From positions 1-5,731 of the forward strand of contig JAPKDT010000139.1 of the NCBI GenBank assembly GCA_028822475.1: a stretch of 5,731 nt of DNA, written 5' to 3'. Made by a program: the position numbers and the translations under genes. Within the stretch, counting starts at the first letter, position 1, and each line of letters starts with the position of its first letter. The notes beneath the pieces were generated by a model, which was given only the letters and a program-made list of their open reading frames with translations, was not told the origin of the DNA and did no database searches. This document shows, one piece after another, positions 1 through 5,430 of this stretch. The stretch comes from SAR324 cluster bacterium (GTDB taxonomy: Bacteria; SAR324; NAC60-12).

Positions 1-60
1 AGAACGGATTTTCAGGGCCAGTTCTGTGGCAGTTAAATAACAGAGTGCTGTATCAGTCAT
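1..60 (-). CDS. Amidase-family protein, N-terminal fragment cut by left window edge
   Basis: Reading the complement from position 60 down to 1 gives an ATG and 20 open codons, MTDTALCYLTATELALKIRS, running off the window. An in-frame stop (TAA on the - strand, positions 66-64) lies just upstream, so the ATG at 60-58 is the only possible ATG start here. The pattern L-C-Y-L-T-A-T-E-L-A-x-x-I-R-S resembles the first helix of amidase-signature enzymes (GatA-like amide hydrolases), which often begin with a 'L(S/T)A.ELA..IR' segment. The Ser-Ser-Lys catalytic core would lie outside the window, so the assignment rests on the N-terminus alone. The bases before the ATG are A/T-rich without a Shine-Dalgarno site, like the other starts in this window. 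The gene diverges from iolD and shares its upstream gap. A chance ORF of 20 codons is possible, but the family resemblance makes it unlikely. Confidence 0.55.
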   Translation of the reverse strand, partial: MTDTALCYLTATELALKIRS

Positions 61-79
61 ATATTATTATTTTTAAAAG

Positions 80-154
80 ATGAAGTATGATGATAGCTTA
101 AATGTTTTACTAATTCTAATTAATGCCATCGTACTGGGCGTTTTGTTTTGGTAA
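80..154 (+). CDS. Possible small hydrophobic peptide, 24 aa (speculative)
   Basis: An ATG at 80-82 opens 24 codons ending in TAA at 152-154: MKYDDSLNVLLILINAIVLGVLFW, here split as a short charged head (MKYDDS) and a roughly 17-residue uninterrupted hydrophobic stretch ending in Trp. That is the shape of a single-pass small membrane protein. An in-frame stop at 74-76 fixes the upstream limit. Against it: no Shine-Dalgarno site, very short length, location in AT-rich DNA where hydrophobic codons (Leu, Ile, Val, Phe) arise easily, and no recognised family. It lies between the divergent amidase-like gene and iolD. It may be chance or leader-peptide-like; I do not recognise it. Confidence 0.2.
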   Translation: MKYDDSLNVLLILINAIVLGVLFW

Positions 155-177
155 TAGTTGTAGCAGAAAACTATAAT
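148..177 (+). promoter_or_regulatory. Possible sigma-70-like promoter, rightward
   Basis: TTGGTA at 148-153 and a perfect TATAAT at 172-177 are separated by 18 bases, an acceptable spacing for a housekeeping sigma-70 promoter. It would leave a leader of roughly 310 bases before iolD. If the organism is a Bacteroidota member its main sigma factor prefers a different -7 element, which lowers the odds. TATAAT is also easy to find by chance in DNA this AT-rich. Confidence 0.15.
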
Positions 178-262
178 ATAAATTGATCTGAGATTCAACA
201 TACATGTTAAGGATGGATAATAATTGAAGGCAGTCATGAATTCTCAAATAATTTCCATGGGT

Positions 263-278
263 CCCGAATCATATCGGG
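263..278. repeat. GC-rich inverted repeat CCCGA-N6-TCGGG
   Basis: CCCGA (263-267) and TCGGG (274-278) form a perfect 5-base inverted repeat around ATCATA. It stands out as a G/C island in an otherwise AT-rich gap. It could be an operator half-site pair or the stem of an RNA hairpin in the iolD leader. The short arms make the evidence weak. Confidence 0.2.
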
Positions 279-391
279 GATGTTAAAAGAAAAATTTTTC
301 AAAAAACTCTGTTTACTATTATCAAAGTTCTTGAATGTTTATGTGTAATCTTGGCAGAATCTAAAAATGGAAATAGTTATAATCAAATTTT

Positions 392-416
392 TTAAAATTC
401 CAAAATTGAATTTTAA
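392..416. repeat. Perfect 9-base inverted repeat upstream of iolD
   Basis: TTAAAATTC (392-400) and GAATTTTAA (408-416) are exact reverse complements separated by 7 bases, so the element is 25 bases with a centre-to-centre spacing of 16 bases. It lies about 80 bases before the iolD start, where a repressor of an inositol operon could bind. The arms are nearly all A/T, so chance is a real alternative. A second AT-only repeat (AATTAA-3-TTAATT, 432-446) follows about 15 bases downstream. Confidence 0.35.
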
Positions 417-495
417 CGAGATAGATTATAGAATTAAATTTTAATTTTTTCAGTGTGAGTTTTACTAAACATAATTCTTTATCCGGGAAAGCAAA

Positions 496-2340
496 ATGAG
501 GACAATCCGTTTAACCATGGCTCAAGCTCTGGTTCGTTACCTGACCATGCAAAAGATTCTAATTGAGGGATTGGAAGAGCCCTTGTTTCCGGGAGTATAT
601 GCCATTTTCGGACACGGAAACGTAACCTGTTTAGGAGAGGCTCTGGAAGCAGTAAAAGAAGAAATGCCAACCTGGCGCGGACAAAATGAGCAGTCAATGG
701 CTCTGGCCGGAATGGCTTTCACAAAATCAAAACGCAGGCGGCAAATCATGGTCGCTACAAGTTCCATTGGTCCCGGAAGTACAAATCTACTGACGGCCGC
801 TGCAGCTGCACACGCAAATCGGTTGCCGATTTTGCTGCTTTCCGGAGATACTTTTGCCAACCGTCTTCCGGATCCGGTGCTGCAGCAGGTAGAAAATTTC
901 CACAATCCGGGTATGACGGTCAGCGATGCTTTTCAATCTTTTACACGCTACTGGGATCGAATTACCCGTCCGGAACAATTGATTCCGTCACTTCCACAGG
1001 CAGTGGCAACCATGCTTGATCCAGCGGATTGCGGACCGGTTTTTATTGCACTGCCGCAGGATATTCAGGCGGAAGCCTTCGACTATCCGGAAGTCTTTTT
1101 TGAAAAAAAGGTGCATCAAATTCCACGTCCACGTCCCGACAAGGACAGTATTGCGGAAGCGGCAGACATTCTGCGTCAAGCCGAAAAACCACTGATTGTT
1201 TCTGGAGGCGGAGTTTTCTATTCAGGAGCCGTTTCCGAATTGACGGATTTTGCGGAACACCACAATATTCCGATCGTGGAAACCATTGCCGGACGGGGGA
1301 TGATGCTTCACGATCATCCAAACAATGCCGGCCCGCTGGGAGTTATTGGTTCGAGTTCCGCAAACGCTTTGGCCGAGGAAGCGGATGTGATTCTTGCAGT
1401 CGGCACAAGGCTGCAGGATTTTATAACTGGCTCCTGGTCAGTTTTTGGTAACGAAAAAATGCGACTGATTTCACTGAATGCAGCCCGCTACGATGCACAT
1501 AAACACCGCGCGATTTCAGTAGTTGGCGATGCACTTGTTGGAATTGAGGAACTCGGTAAATCTTTAGCTGACTGGAGCGGATCCGAATCCTGGTCATCCA
1601 AAGCCGGGACGCTTTATGCGGAATGGAACCGCACTATTGAGGAACATTCCGGAAAAACCGATACGGTTCCGCCTAGTTATGCTCATATAGTTGGAGCAGT
1701 TAACCGGGTTTGCGACGACACCGATTTGGCACTCACTGCTTCAGGCGGATTTCCCGGGGAATTGTGTAAAAACTGGAAAACTAAAACTGTGGGGACTTTC
1801 GACTGCGAATTTGGTTTTTCCTGCATGGGTTACGAAATCGCCGGAGGCTGGGGGGCAAAAATGGCTGATCCGTCACGTGATGTAATTGTTTTTGTCGGAG
1901 ATGGTGCCTATTTAATGCTGAACAGCGACGTTTACAGTTCCGTCTTGACAGGTCACAAAATGATTATCATTCTTTGTGACAATGGAGGTTTTGGAGTCAT
2001 CAATCGTCTGCAGAATTTCAAGGGTAGTGCGTCTTTCAATAATTTGCTGGAAGATTCAAAAGTTGAGCATTTAGAATATGTTGATTTTGTGCAGCATGCC
2101 AAAAGCATGGGTGCACTTGGAGAACAGGTTGAGAGCATTTCGGAACTGGAGGCAGCCTTCAAACGCGCCAAATTAGCCGACAGGACCTATTTGATTTCGA
2201 TCAAAGTTCAGCAGCATCAATGGACACCAGGAGATGCCTGGTGGGATGTTGGTGTTCCTGAAGTTAGTCAACGGAAAGAAGTACGACAGGCCCGTACCGA
2301 TCATTCTGAAGGTCAGAAAAAACAACGGATTGGGGTTTAA
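496..2340 (+). CDS. iolD: 3D-(3,5/4)-trihydroxycyclohexane-1,2-dione acylhydrolase (THcHDO hydrolase)
   Basis: This 614-residue protein is a complete ThDP-dependent enzyme of the IolD family, which hydrolyses the cyclic dione of the inositol pathway to 5-deoxy-glucuronate in the cytoplasm. The start MRTIRLTMAQALVRYL matches the usual IolD N-terminus, supporting the ATG at 496. The N-terminal pyrimidine-binding domain (about 1-190) has FGHGNV (38-43) and the conserved Glu65 expected to activate ThDP. The central domain (about 215-360) has the KPLIVSGGG segment (231-239). The C-terminal pyrophosphate domain carries the ThDP/Mg motif from GDG (468-470) to CDN (494-496), followed by GGFGVINRLQ. 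The C-terminus ends QRIGV, typical of the family, and length is normal, so the gene looks intact. A weak GGGA lies a few bases before the ATG. Two amidase-unrelated accessory dehydrogenases and iolE/iolG downstream confirm the pathway. Acetolactate synthase-like enzymes are the nearest alternative but fit the termini poorly. Confidence 0.95.
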   Translation: MRTIRLTMAQALVRYLTMQKILIEGLEEPLFPGVYAIFGHGNVTCLGEALEAVKEEMPTWRGQNEQSMALAGMAFTKSKRRRQIMVATSSIGPGSTNLLTAAAAAHANRLPILLLSGDTFANRLPDPVLQQVENFHNPGMTVSDAFQSFTRYWDRITRPEQLIPSLPQAVATMLDPADCGPVFIALPQDIQAEAFDYPEVFFEKKVHQIPRPRPDKDSIAEAADILRQAEKPLIVSGGGVFYSGAVSELTDFAEHHNIPIVETIAGRGMMLHDHPNNAGPLGVIGSSSANALAEEADVILAVGTRLQDFITGSWSVFGNEKMRLISLNAARYDAHKHRAISVVGDALVGIEELGKSLADWSGSESWSSKAGTLYAEWNRTIEEHSGKTDTVPPSYAHIVGAVNRVCDDTDLALTASGGFPGELCKNWKTKTVGTFDCEFGFSCMGYEIAGGWGAKMADPSRDVIVFVGDGAYLMLNSDVYSSVLTGHKMIIILCDNGGFGVINRLQNFKGSASFNNLLEDSKVEHLEYVDFVQHAKSMGALGEQVESISELEAAFKRAKLADRTYLISIKVQQHQWTPGDAWWDVGVPEVSQRKEVRQARTDHSEGQKKQRIGV

Positions 2341-2381
2341 ATTTGAATTAATTTTTGCCTTCGATAATAAATCTAAAACTA

Positions 2382-2461
2382 TGTCACTTCGAGCTAAGCG
2401 AGAAATATTTCATAAGCTACTGCATTAATATCATTAAGATTTATTACTGTGATCGAAATGA
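2382..2461. repeat. Degenerate REP-like intergenic element
   Basis: The gap after iolD contains TCACTTCGAGCT (2384-2395) on the left and, on the opposite strand, TCATTTCGATCA (complement of 2450-2461) on the right: a terminal inverted repeat matching at 9 of 12 bases. Just inside the left end comes AAGCGAGAAAT (2396-2406), and ATTT near the right end could pair with AAAT. The 'TCAyTTCGAGCnAAGCGAGAAAT...TCGAAATGA' layout resembles dispersed palindromic repeats I recall from Bacteroidota intergenic regions; that recollection is unverified. It could fold as an RNA hairpin after the iolD stop and affect transcript stability or termination. No long T-run follows, so it is not a typical intrinsic terminator. 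Confidence 0.4.
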
Positions 2462-2476
2462 AAAATTGTAGATCAC

Positions 2477-2507
2477 AGACTTTATGGGAAACAGTCTTGT
2501 ATAAAGT
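2477..2507 (+). promoter_or_regulatory. Two overlapping, mutually exclusive stems before the dehydrogenase start
   Basis: AGACT (2477-2481) can pair with AGTCT (2493-2497), while ACTTTAT (2479-2485) can pair with ATAAAGT (2501-2507). The two stems share bases 2479-2481 and so cannot form together. They sit 15 to 45 bases before the ATG at 2523. Such an arrangement could act as a switch or be a dyad operator, but the stems are short and A/T-rich and may be accidental. Confidence 0.2.
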
Positions 2508-2522
2508 AAATAAACAAACAAA

Positions 2523-3659
2523 ATGAAAACAATTGGTATTGGTCTTGTTGGTTCAGGATTTATGGGACGCTGTCACGCAAACGCTTACAGTTCAGTTGCT
2601 GGACTTTTTGATGTGCCTCTAAAACCAAAATTGAAAATGCTAGCTGAAGCTAATCCCGAATTGGCTAAAGAGGCGGCACGTAGCCTTCAATTTGAACGAT
2701 TCACTGCAGATTGGACGGAACTTGTAAACGATCCGGAAGTAGAACTGGTAGACATCACTGCACCAAATCATCTGCACCATCCTATCGCCTTAGCTGCAAT
2801 TGCAAAGGGAAAACCTGTTTACTGTGAAAAGCCCCTGGCCTGCACGCTTGAGGAAGCAAAAACAATGCGCGATGCTTCCGAATCTGCCGGAGTAGCTACG
2901 CTTGTCGGCTATAATTATCTTCAAAATCCAATGATTCAGACTGCGCGTGAAATTGTACAAAGTGGAGAAATCGGAGAATTGTTCAGTTTTCGCGGCGTTC
3001 ATGCAGAAGATTTTATGGCAGATGCTCAAGCCCCTTACACAAACCGGCTTGATGCGGAACAGGGTGGAGGTGCGCTATATGACATCGGCAGTCATATTAT
3101 TTCACTGGCCCGTTTTTTGGTTGGCCCACTCAGCGAAGTCATGGGAATGCAAAGTACTGTTATTCCGGAACGTCCGGAAGCTACAAATTCAAAGCAAATG
3201 AAAACGGTTAAAGTCGATGATCAAACTCATTTTTTGGCCCGTTTTGAAAATGGTTGTAGTGGAACTCTGGAGGCCAGTTGGGTTGCTTGGGGACGCAAAA
3301 TGCACCTGGCTTTTGAACTGAACGGCAGCAAAGGTTCACTGGTTTTTAACCAGGAAAGATTCAACGAACTACGTCTTTATGAAGCCAACCAGAGTCCGGG
3401 ACGAGAAGGTTTCAAAACTTTGCATTCCGGTCCAGATCATGGAACTTACTCAAAGTTTTGCCCTGCGCCGGGACATCAGTTGGGATTCAATGAATTGAAA
3501 ATAATTGAAGTAACTCAAATACTGGAGGCTTTGGGAGGAAGCGGTTCATCGTGGCCGGATTTCCGCGAAGCCTGTGAAATACAAAAGACACTTGAAGCTG
3601 TAAGAATTTCAGCCGCCGAATCCCGCTGGTTTTCTCCGGACGAGATGGAAACAACTTAA
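2523..3659 (+). CDS. Gfo/Idh/MocA-family dehydrogenase, probable second inositol dehydrogenase
   Basis: A complete 378-residue NAD(P)-dependent oxidoreductase of the Gfo/Idh/MocA family, acting in the cytoplasm on a sugar or cyclitol hydroxyl. The Rossmann domain begins GIGLVGSGFMGRCHA with the dinucleotide motif GSGFMG (10-15), and Glu42 ends the second strand, compatible with NAD. The EKP motif (102-104) supplies the expected catalytic Lys103. The C-terminal domain carries GGGALYDIGSHIISL (181-195); Asp187 and His191 match the D-x3-H pair that completes the active site in IolG-type enzymes. Nothing essential is missing. It lies between iolD and iolE, 20 bases before iolE, so a role on an inositol isomer such as scyllo- or chiro-inositol, or on an inositol derivative, is inferred. 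Annotation pipelines often call such paralogs 'myo-inositol 2-dehydrogenase 2'. Exact substrate cannot be read from sequence. The start is preceded by an A-rich tract (ACAAACAAA), not a Shine-Dalgarno site. Confidence 0.88.
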   Translation: MKTIGIGLVGSGFMGRCHANAYSSVAGLFDVPLKPKLKMLAEANPELAKEAARSLQFERFTADWTELVNDPEVELVDITAPNHLHHPIALAAIAKGKPVYCEKPLACTLEEAKTMRDASESAGVATLVGYNYLQNPMIQTAREIVQSGEIGELFSFRGVHAEDFMADAQAPYTNRLDAEQGGGALYDIGSHIISLARFLVGPLSEVMGMQSTVIPERPEATNSKQMKTVKVDDQTHFLARFENGCSGTLEASWVAWGRKMHLAFELNGSKGSLVFNQERFNELRLYEANQSPGREGFKTLHSGPDHGTYSKFCPAPGHQLGFNELKIIEVTQILEALGGSGSSWPDFREACEIQKTLEAVRISAAESRWFSPDEMETT

Positions 3660-3679
3660 AACATTAATTAATAACGCTT

Positions 3680-4579
3680 ATGTCAATTCAACTTGCTGTC
3701 GCTCCCATCGCCTGGTCCAACAGTGACCTACCGGAATTGGGAGGGAAAACATCATTGGAAACCTGTCTCCGTGAAAGCCGCGAGGCCGGATTCACCGGAA
3801 CAGAAACTGGAGTCAAATATCCACTGGATGCAGAAATTCTTGGACCGCTGCTGGAAACTCATGGACTTCAATTGGCTTCCGGCTGGTTTTCAGGCACCCT
3901 TCGCGAATGCAGCGTTGAGCAGGAATTTGAAAATCTCCGGCAAATGTTGACAACTTTCAAGGCTCTAAATGCTCCGGTTGTCATTTATGCAGAAACCAGC
4001 GGCAGTGTTCAGTCTCAGCAAAATATTCCAGTTTCTCAAAAACCGGTTATGCCGGATGCAGAATTTCCTGAATACGGACGTAAACTGACCGAAGTTGCGG
4101 ACCGCATGGCTGATTTTGGAGTACGAATGTCTTATCATCACCACATGGGGACGGTTATCGAAACCGAACGGGAAATTGATTTGCTGATGGAAAATACCGG
4201 AAGCAGTGTCGGTCTGTTGATTGACACCGGACACCTGGGCTTTGCCAACGCAGACACTGAGGCCGTCACCCGGCGCTATGGTTCACGCATCAATCATGTG
4301 CATTGTAAGGATATTCGTCAAGAAATATTCAAACAAGTCCGGGAAAAAGATTTAAGTTTTCTTGATGCTGTGTTGGAAGGCGTTTTCACGGTTCCAGGAG
4401 ATGGCTTTATCGACTTTGAAAATTTTGCCAAAGTCCTTGCTGAAATCGACTATTCCGGCTGGGTAGTTGTCGAAGCAGAACAGGATCCGGAAAAGGCGAA
4501 TCCTTTGGAGTATTCCCGAATGGGATATCAACATTTGTCAAATGTACTTCATGAGGCAGGCCTGGAAATCAGCAGTTGA
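3680..4579 (+). CDS. iolE: Inosose dehydratase (2-keto-myo-inositol dehydratase)
   Basis: A 299-residue TIM-barrel protein of the xylose isomerase-like/AP endonuclease 2 superfamily that dehydrates 2-keto-myo-inositol to 3D-(3,5/4)-trihydroxycyclohexane-1,2-dione. IolE hallmarks run in order: PIAWSNSDLPELGG (9-22), LETCLRESREAGF (26-38), SGWFSGTL (67-74), SYHHHMGTVIETE (151-163), LLIDTGHLGFA (179-189), INHVHCKDIR (204-213), FLDAVLEGVFTVPGDG (227-242) and VVVEAEQDPEKANPLEY (262-278). Likely metal ligands fall among Glu161 or Glu163, Asp182, His206 or His208 and Glu265, by analogy with the fold. Where many relatives have E-L-G-N-K after the GF motif, this one has E-T-G-V-K (42-46), a modest change. 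Length is normal and both ends look intact. No Shine-Dalgarno site is visible before the ATG. It follows the Gfo/Idh/MocA gene by 20 bases and precedes the SDR by 12, fitting one transcript. Confidence 0.94.
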   Translation: MSIQLAVAPIAWSNSDLPELGGKTSLETCLRESREAGFTGTETGVKYPLDAEILGPLLETHGLQLASGWFSGTLRECSVEQEFENLRQMLTTFKALNAPVVIYAETSGSVQSQQNIPVSQKPVMPDAEFPEYGRKLTEVADRMADFGVRMSYHHHMGTVIETEREIDLLMENTGSSVGLLIDTGHLGFANADTEAVTRRYGSRINHVHCKDIRQEIFKQVREKDLSFLDAVLEGVFTVPGDGFIDFENFAKVLAEIDYSGWVVVEAEQDPEKANPLEYSRMGYQHLSNVLHEAGLEISS

Positions 4580-4591
4580 AAATAAACATAA

Positions 4592-5377
4592 ATGAGAAAT
4601 TCATTATACAGCGACAAAGTAGTTGTCATTACCGGAAGCACACAAGGTTTGGGCGAAGCGATTGCACGCAAAATGGTGGCCGAACAAGCTGCAGGGGTTT
4701 CAATCAGCGGACGCAATGTTGAGAGGGGAAAGGCTCTTGCCGAAGAACTCACCGGACTTGGAACACCGACAATTTTTGTGCGGACAGAACTGGAAAATCC
4801 GGATGAATGTCGGAATTTAATTCGTCAAAGCGTAGAACACTTTGGACGCCTGGACGGTTTGGTCAACAGTGCGGGCATTACAACACGGGGAACTTTGGAG
4901 GAATCTTCAGTTGAACTTTGGGATCAGCACATGGCAGTCAATGCCCGCGCGCCATTTTTGACGATGCAGGAGTCCGTAATAATTATGCAAAAACAAGGAT
5001 GGGGCGGTTCGATTGTCAATATCATCACCAAATCCGCACACGGTGGGCAACCGTTTTTGACTCCATATTCGTCCTCAAAAGGTGCATTGGCAACGCTTAC
5101 AAAAAACGCAGCATACAGCCAGCGCTGGCATAAAATCAGAGTCAACGGAATTATGGTCGGCTGGATGGATACACCTGCAGAAGACGCAATTCAGCGGGAA
5201 GCTCATGGTGCAGAATTAGATTGGTTGGAAACTGCAGAAAGTCAAAGTCCAATGGGCAAACTAGCAAAACCGGATGAGGTTGCGGAACTGGTGGCTCTGT
5301 TGCTCAGTGAACGTGGAGGTGTGATGACCGGTTCTTTGATCGACTATGATCAGGAAATAGTCGGCGCTTCGGATTAG
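4592..5377 (+). CDS. Short-chain dehydrogenase/reductase of inositol cluster type
   Basis: A complete 261-residue classical SDR. The Rossmann motif is TGSTQGLG (14-21), the NNAG motif appears as NSAG (92-95), and the active-site pair is Tyr159 and Lys163 in YSSSK. The position 13 residues before Tyr, normally the catalytic Ser, is Thr146 (NIITKSAHGG, 143-152), an unusual substitution; Ser148 is two residues away. Gly40-Arg41 after the second strand hints at NADP(H) preference, which is inference. The block SAHGGQPF...GALATLTKNAA...RVNGIMVGWMDTP (148-195) resembles an SDR group I recall beside inositol genes in other bacteria. Its likely job is oxidising or reducing a cyclitol or its derivative; substrate unknown. 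It starts 12 bases after iolE, behind an A-rich AAATAAACATAA. Two in-frame stops, TAGTAG, end it (5375-5380). Confidence 0.9.
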   Translation: MRNSLYSDKVVVITGSTQGLGEAIARKMVAEQAAGVSISGRNVERGKALAEELTGLGTPTIFVRTELENPDECRNLIRQSVEHFGRLDGLVNSAGITTRGTLEESSVELWDQHMAVNARAPFLTMQESVIIMQKQGWGGSIVNIITKSAHGGQPFLTPYSSSKGALATLTKNAAYSQRWHKIRVNGIMVGWMDTPAEDAIQREAHGAELDWLETAESQSPMGKLAKPDEVAELVALLLSERGGVMTGSLIDYDQEIVGASD

Positions 5378-5393
5378 TAGGAATAACACACTG

Positions 5394-5405
5394 AATTAAT
5401 TAATT
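5394..5405. repeat. 12-base AT palindrome in the SDR-iolG gap
   Basis: AATTAATTAATT is a perfect palindrome in the 53-base gap before iolG. A similar ATTAATTAAT occurs at 3663-3672 in the gap before iolE. The two could be related operators or upstream elements, but simple AT repeats are common in AT-rich spacers. Confidence 0.2.
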
Positions 5406-5430
5406 ATTTATAAATTTAAAAAAACATAAA

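Larger units (their letters stand above)
61..495. promoter_or_regulatory. Divergent AT-rich intergenic region upstream of iolD
   Basis: This 435-base gap separates the - strand amidase-like start from iolD and should hold the promoters for both. It is much richer in A and T than the flanking genes. Several inverted repeats are visible: AACAT-2-ATGTT (197-208), CCCGA-6-TCGGG (263-278), the 12-base palindrome GAAAAATTTTTC (289-300), TTAAAATTC-7-GAATTTTAA (392-416) and AATTAA-3-TTAATT (432-446). Any could be an operator, but AT-rich DNA makes such repeats by chance. I found no match to the Bacteroidota -7 consensus TAnnTTTG on the + strand here. No long ORF is present; one small ORF at 80-154 is listed separately. 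Confidence 0.5.

Noticed and set aside
236..286. 16-codon ORF (MNSQIISMGPESYRGC) with a purine-rich stretch before it
   Set aside because: Too short to support, no known match, and the G/C-rich patch within it is explained by the CCCGA/TCGGG repeat.
351..383. TTGGCA followed by TATAAT upstream of iolD
   Set aside because: The spacer is 21 bases, too long for a normal sigma-70 promoter, and the -12 GC of a sigma-54 promoter is missing.
367..444. 25-codon ORF (MEIVIIKFFK...) upstream of iolD
   Set aside because: Its composition is just what AT-rich DNA yields by chance (Ile, Lys, Phe, Asn), it overlaps the inverted repeats, and it has no recognisable family or start signal.
537..1321. Several open frames on the - strand across iolD
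   Set aside because: They lie opposite a clearly functional iolD, have cysteine- and arginine-rich low-meaning translations, and look like shadows of its codon use.
2338..2345. TAAATTTG, a match to the Bacteroidota -7 promoter consensus TAnnTTTG
   Set aside because: It overlaps the iolD stop codon and no TTG lies at the expected distance upstream, so it is most likely chance.
2234..2428. 64-codon + strand frame overlapping the iolD end
   Set aside because: It runs in another frame through the iolD C-terminus and the REP-like element and shows no domain or start signal.
2382..2461. Intrinsic terminator after iolD
   Set aside because: The inverted repeat is imperfect and widely spaced, and no U-run follows it; a REP-like element fits better.
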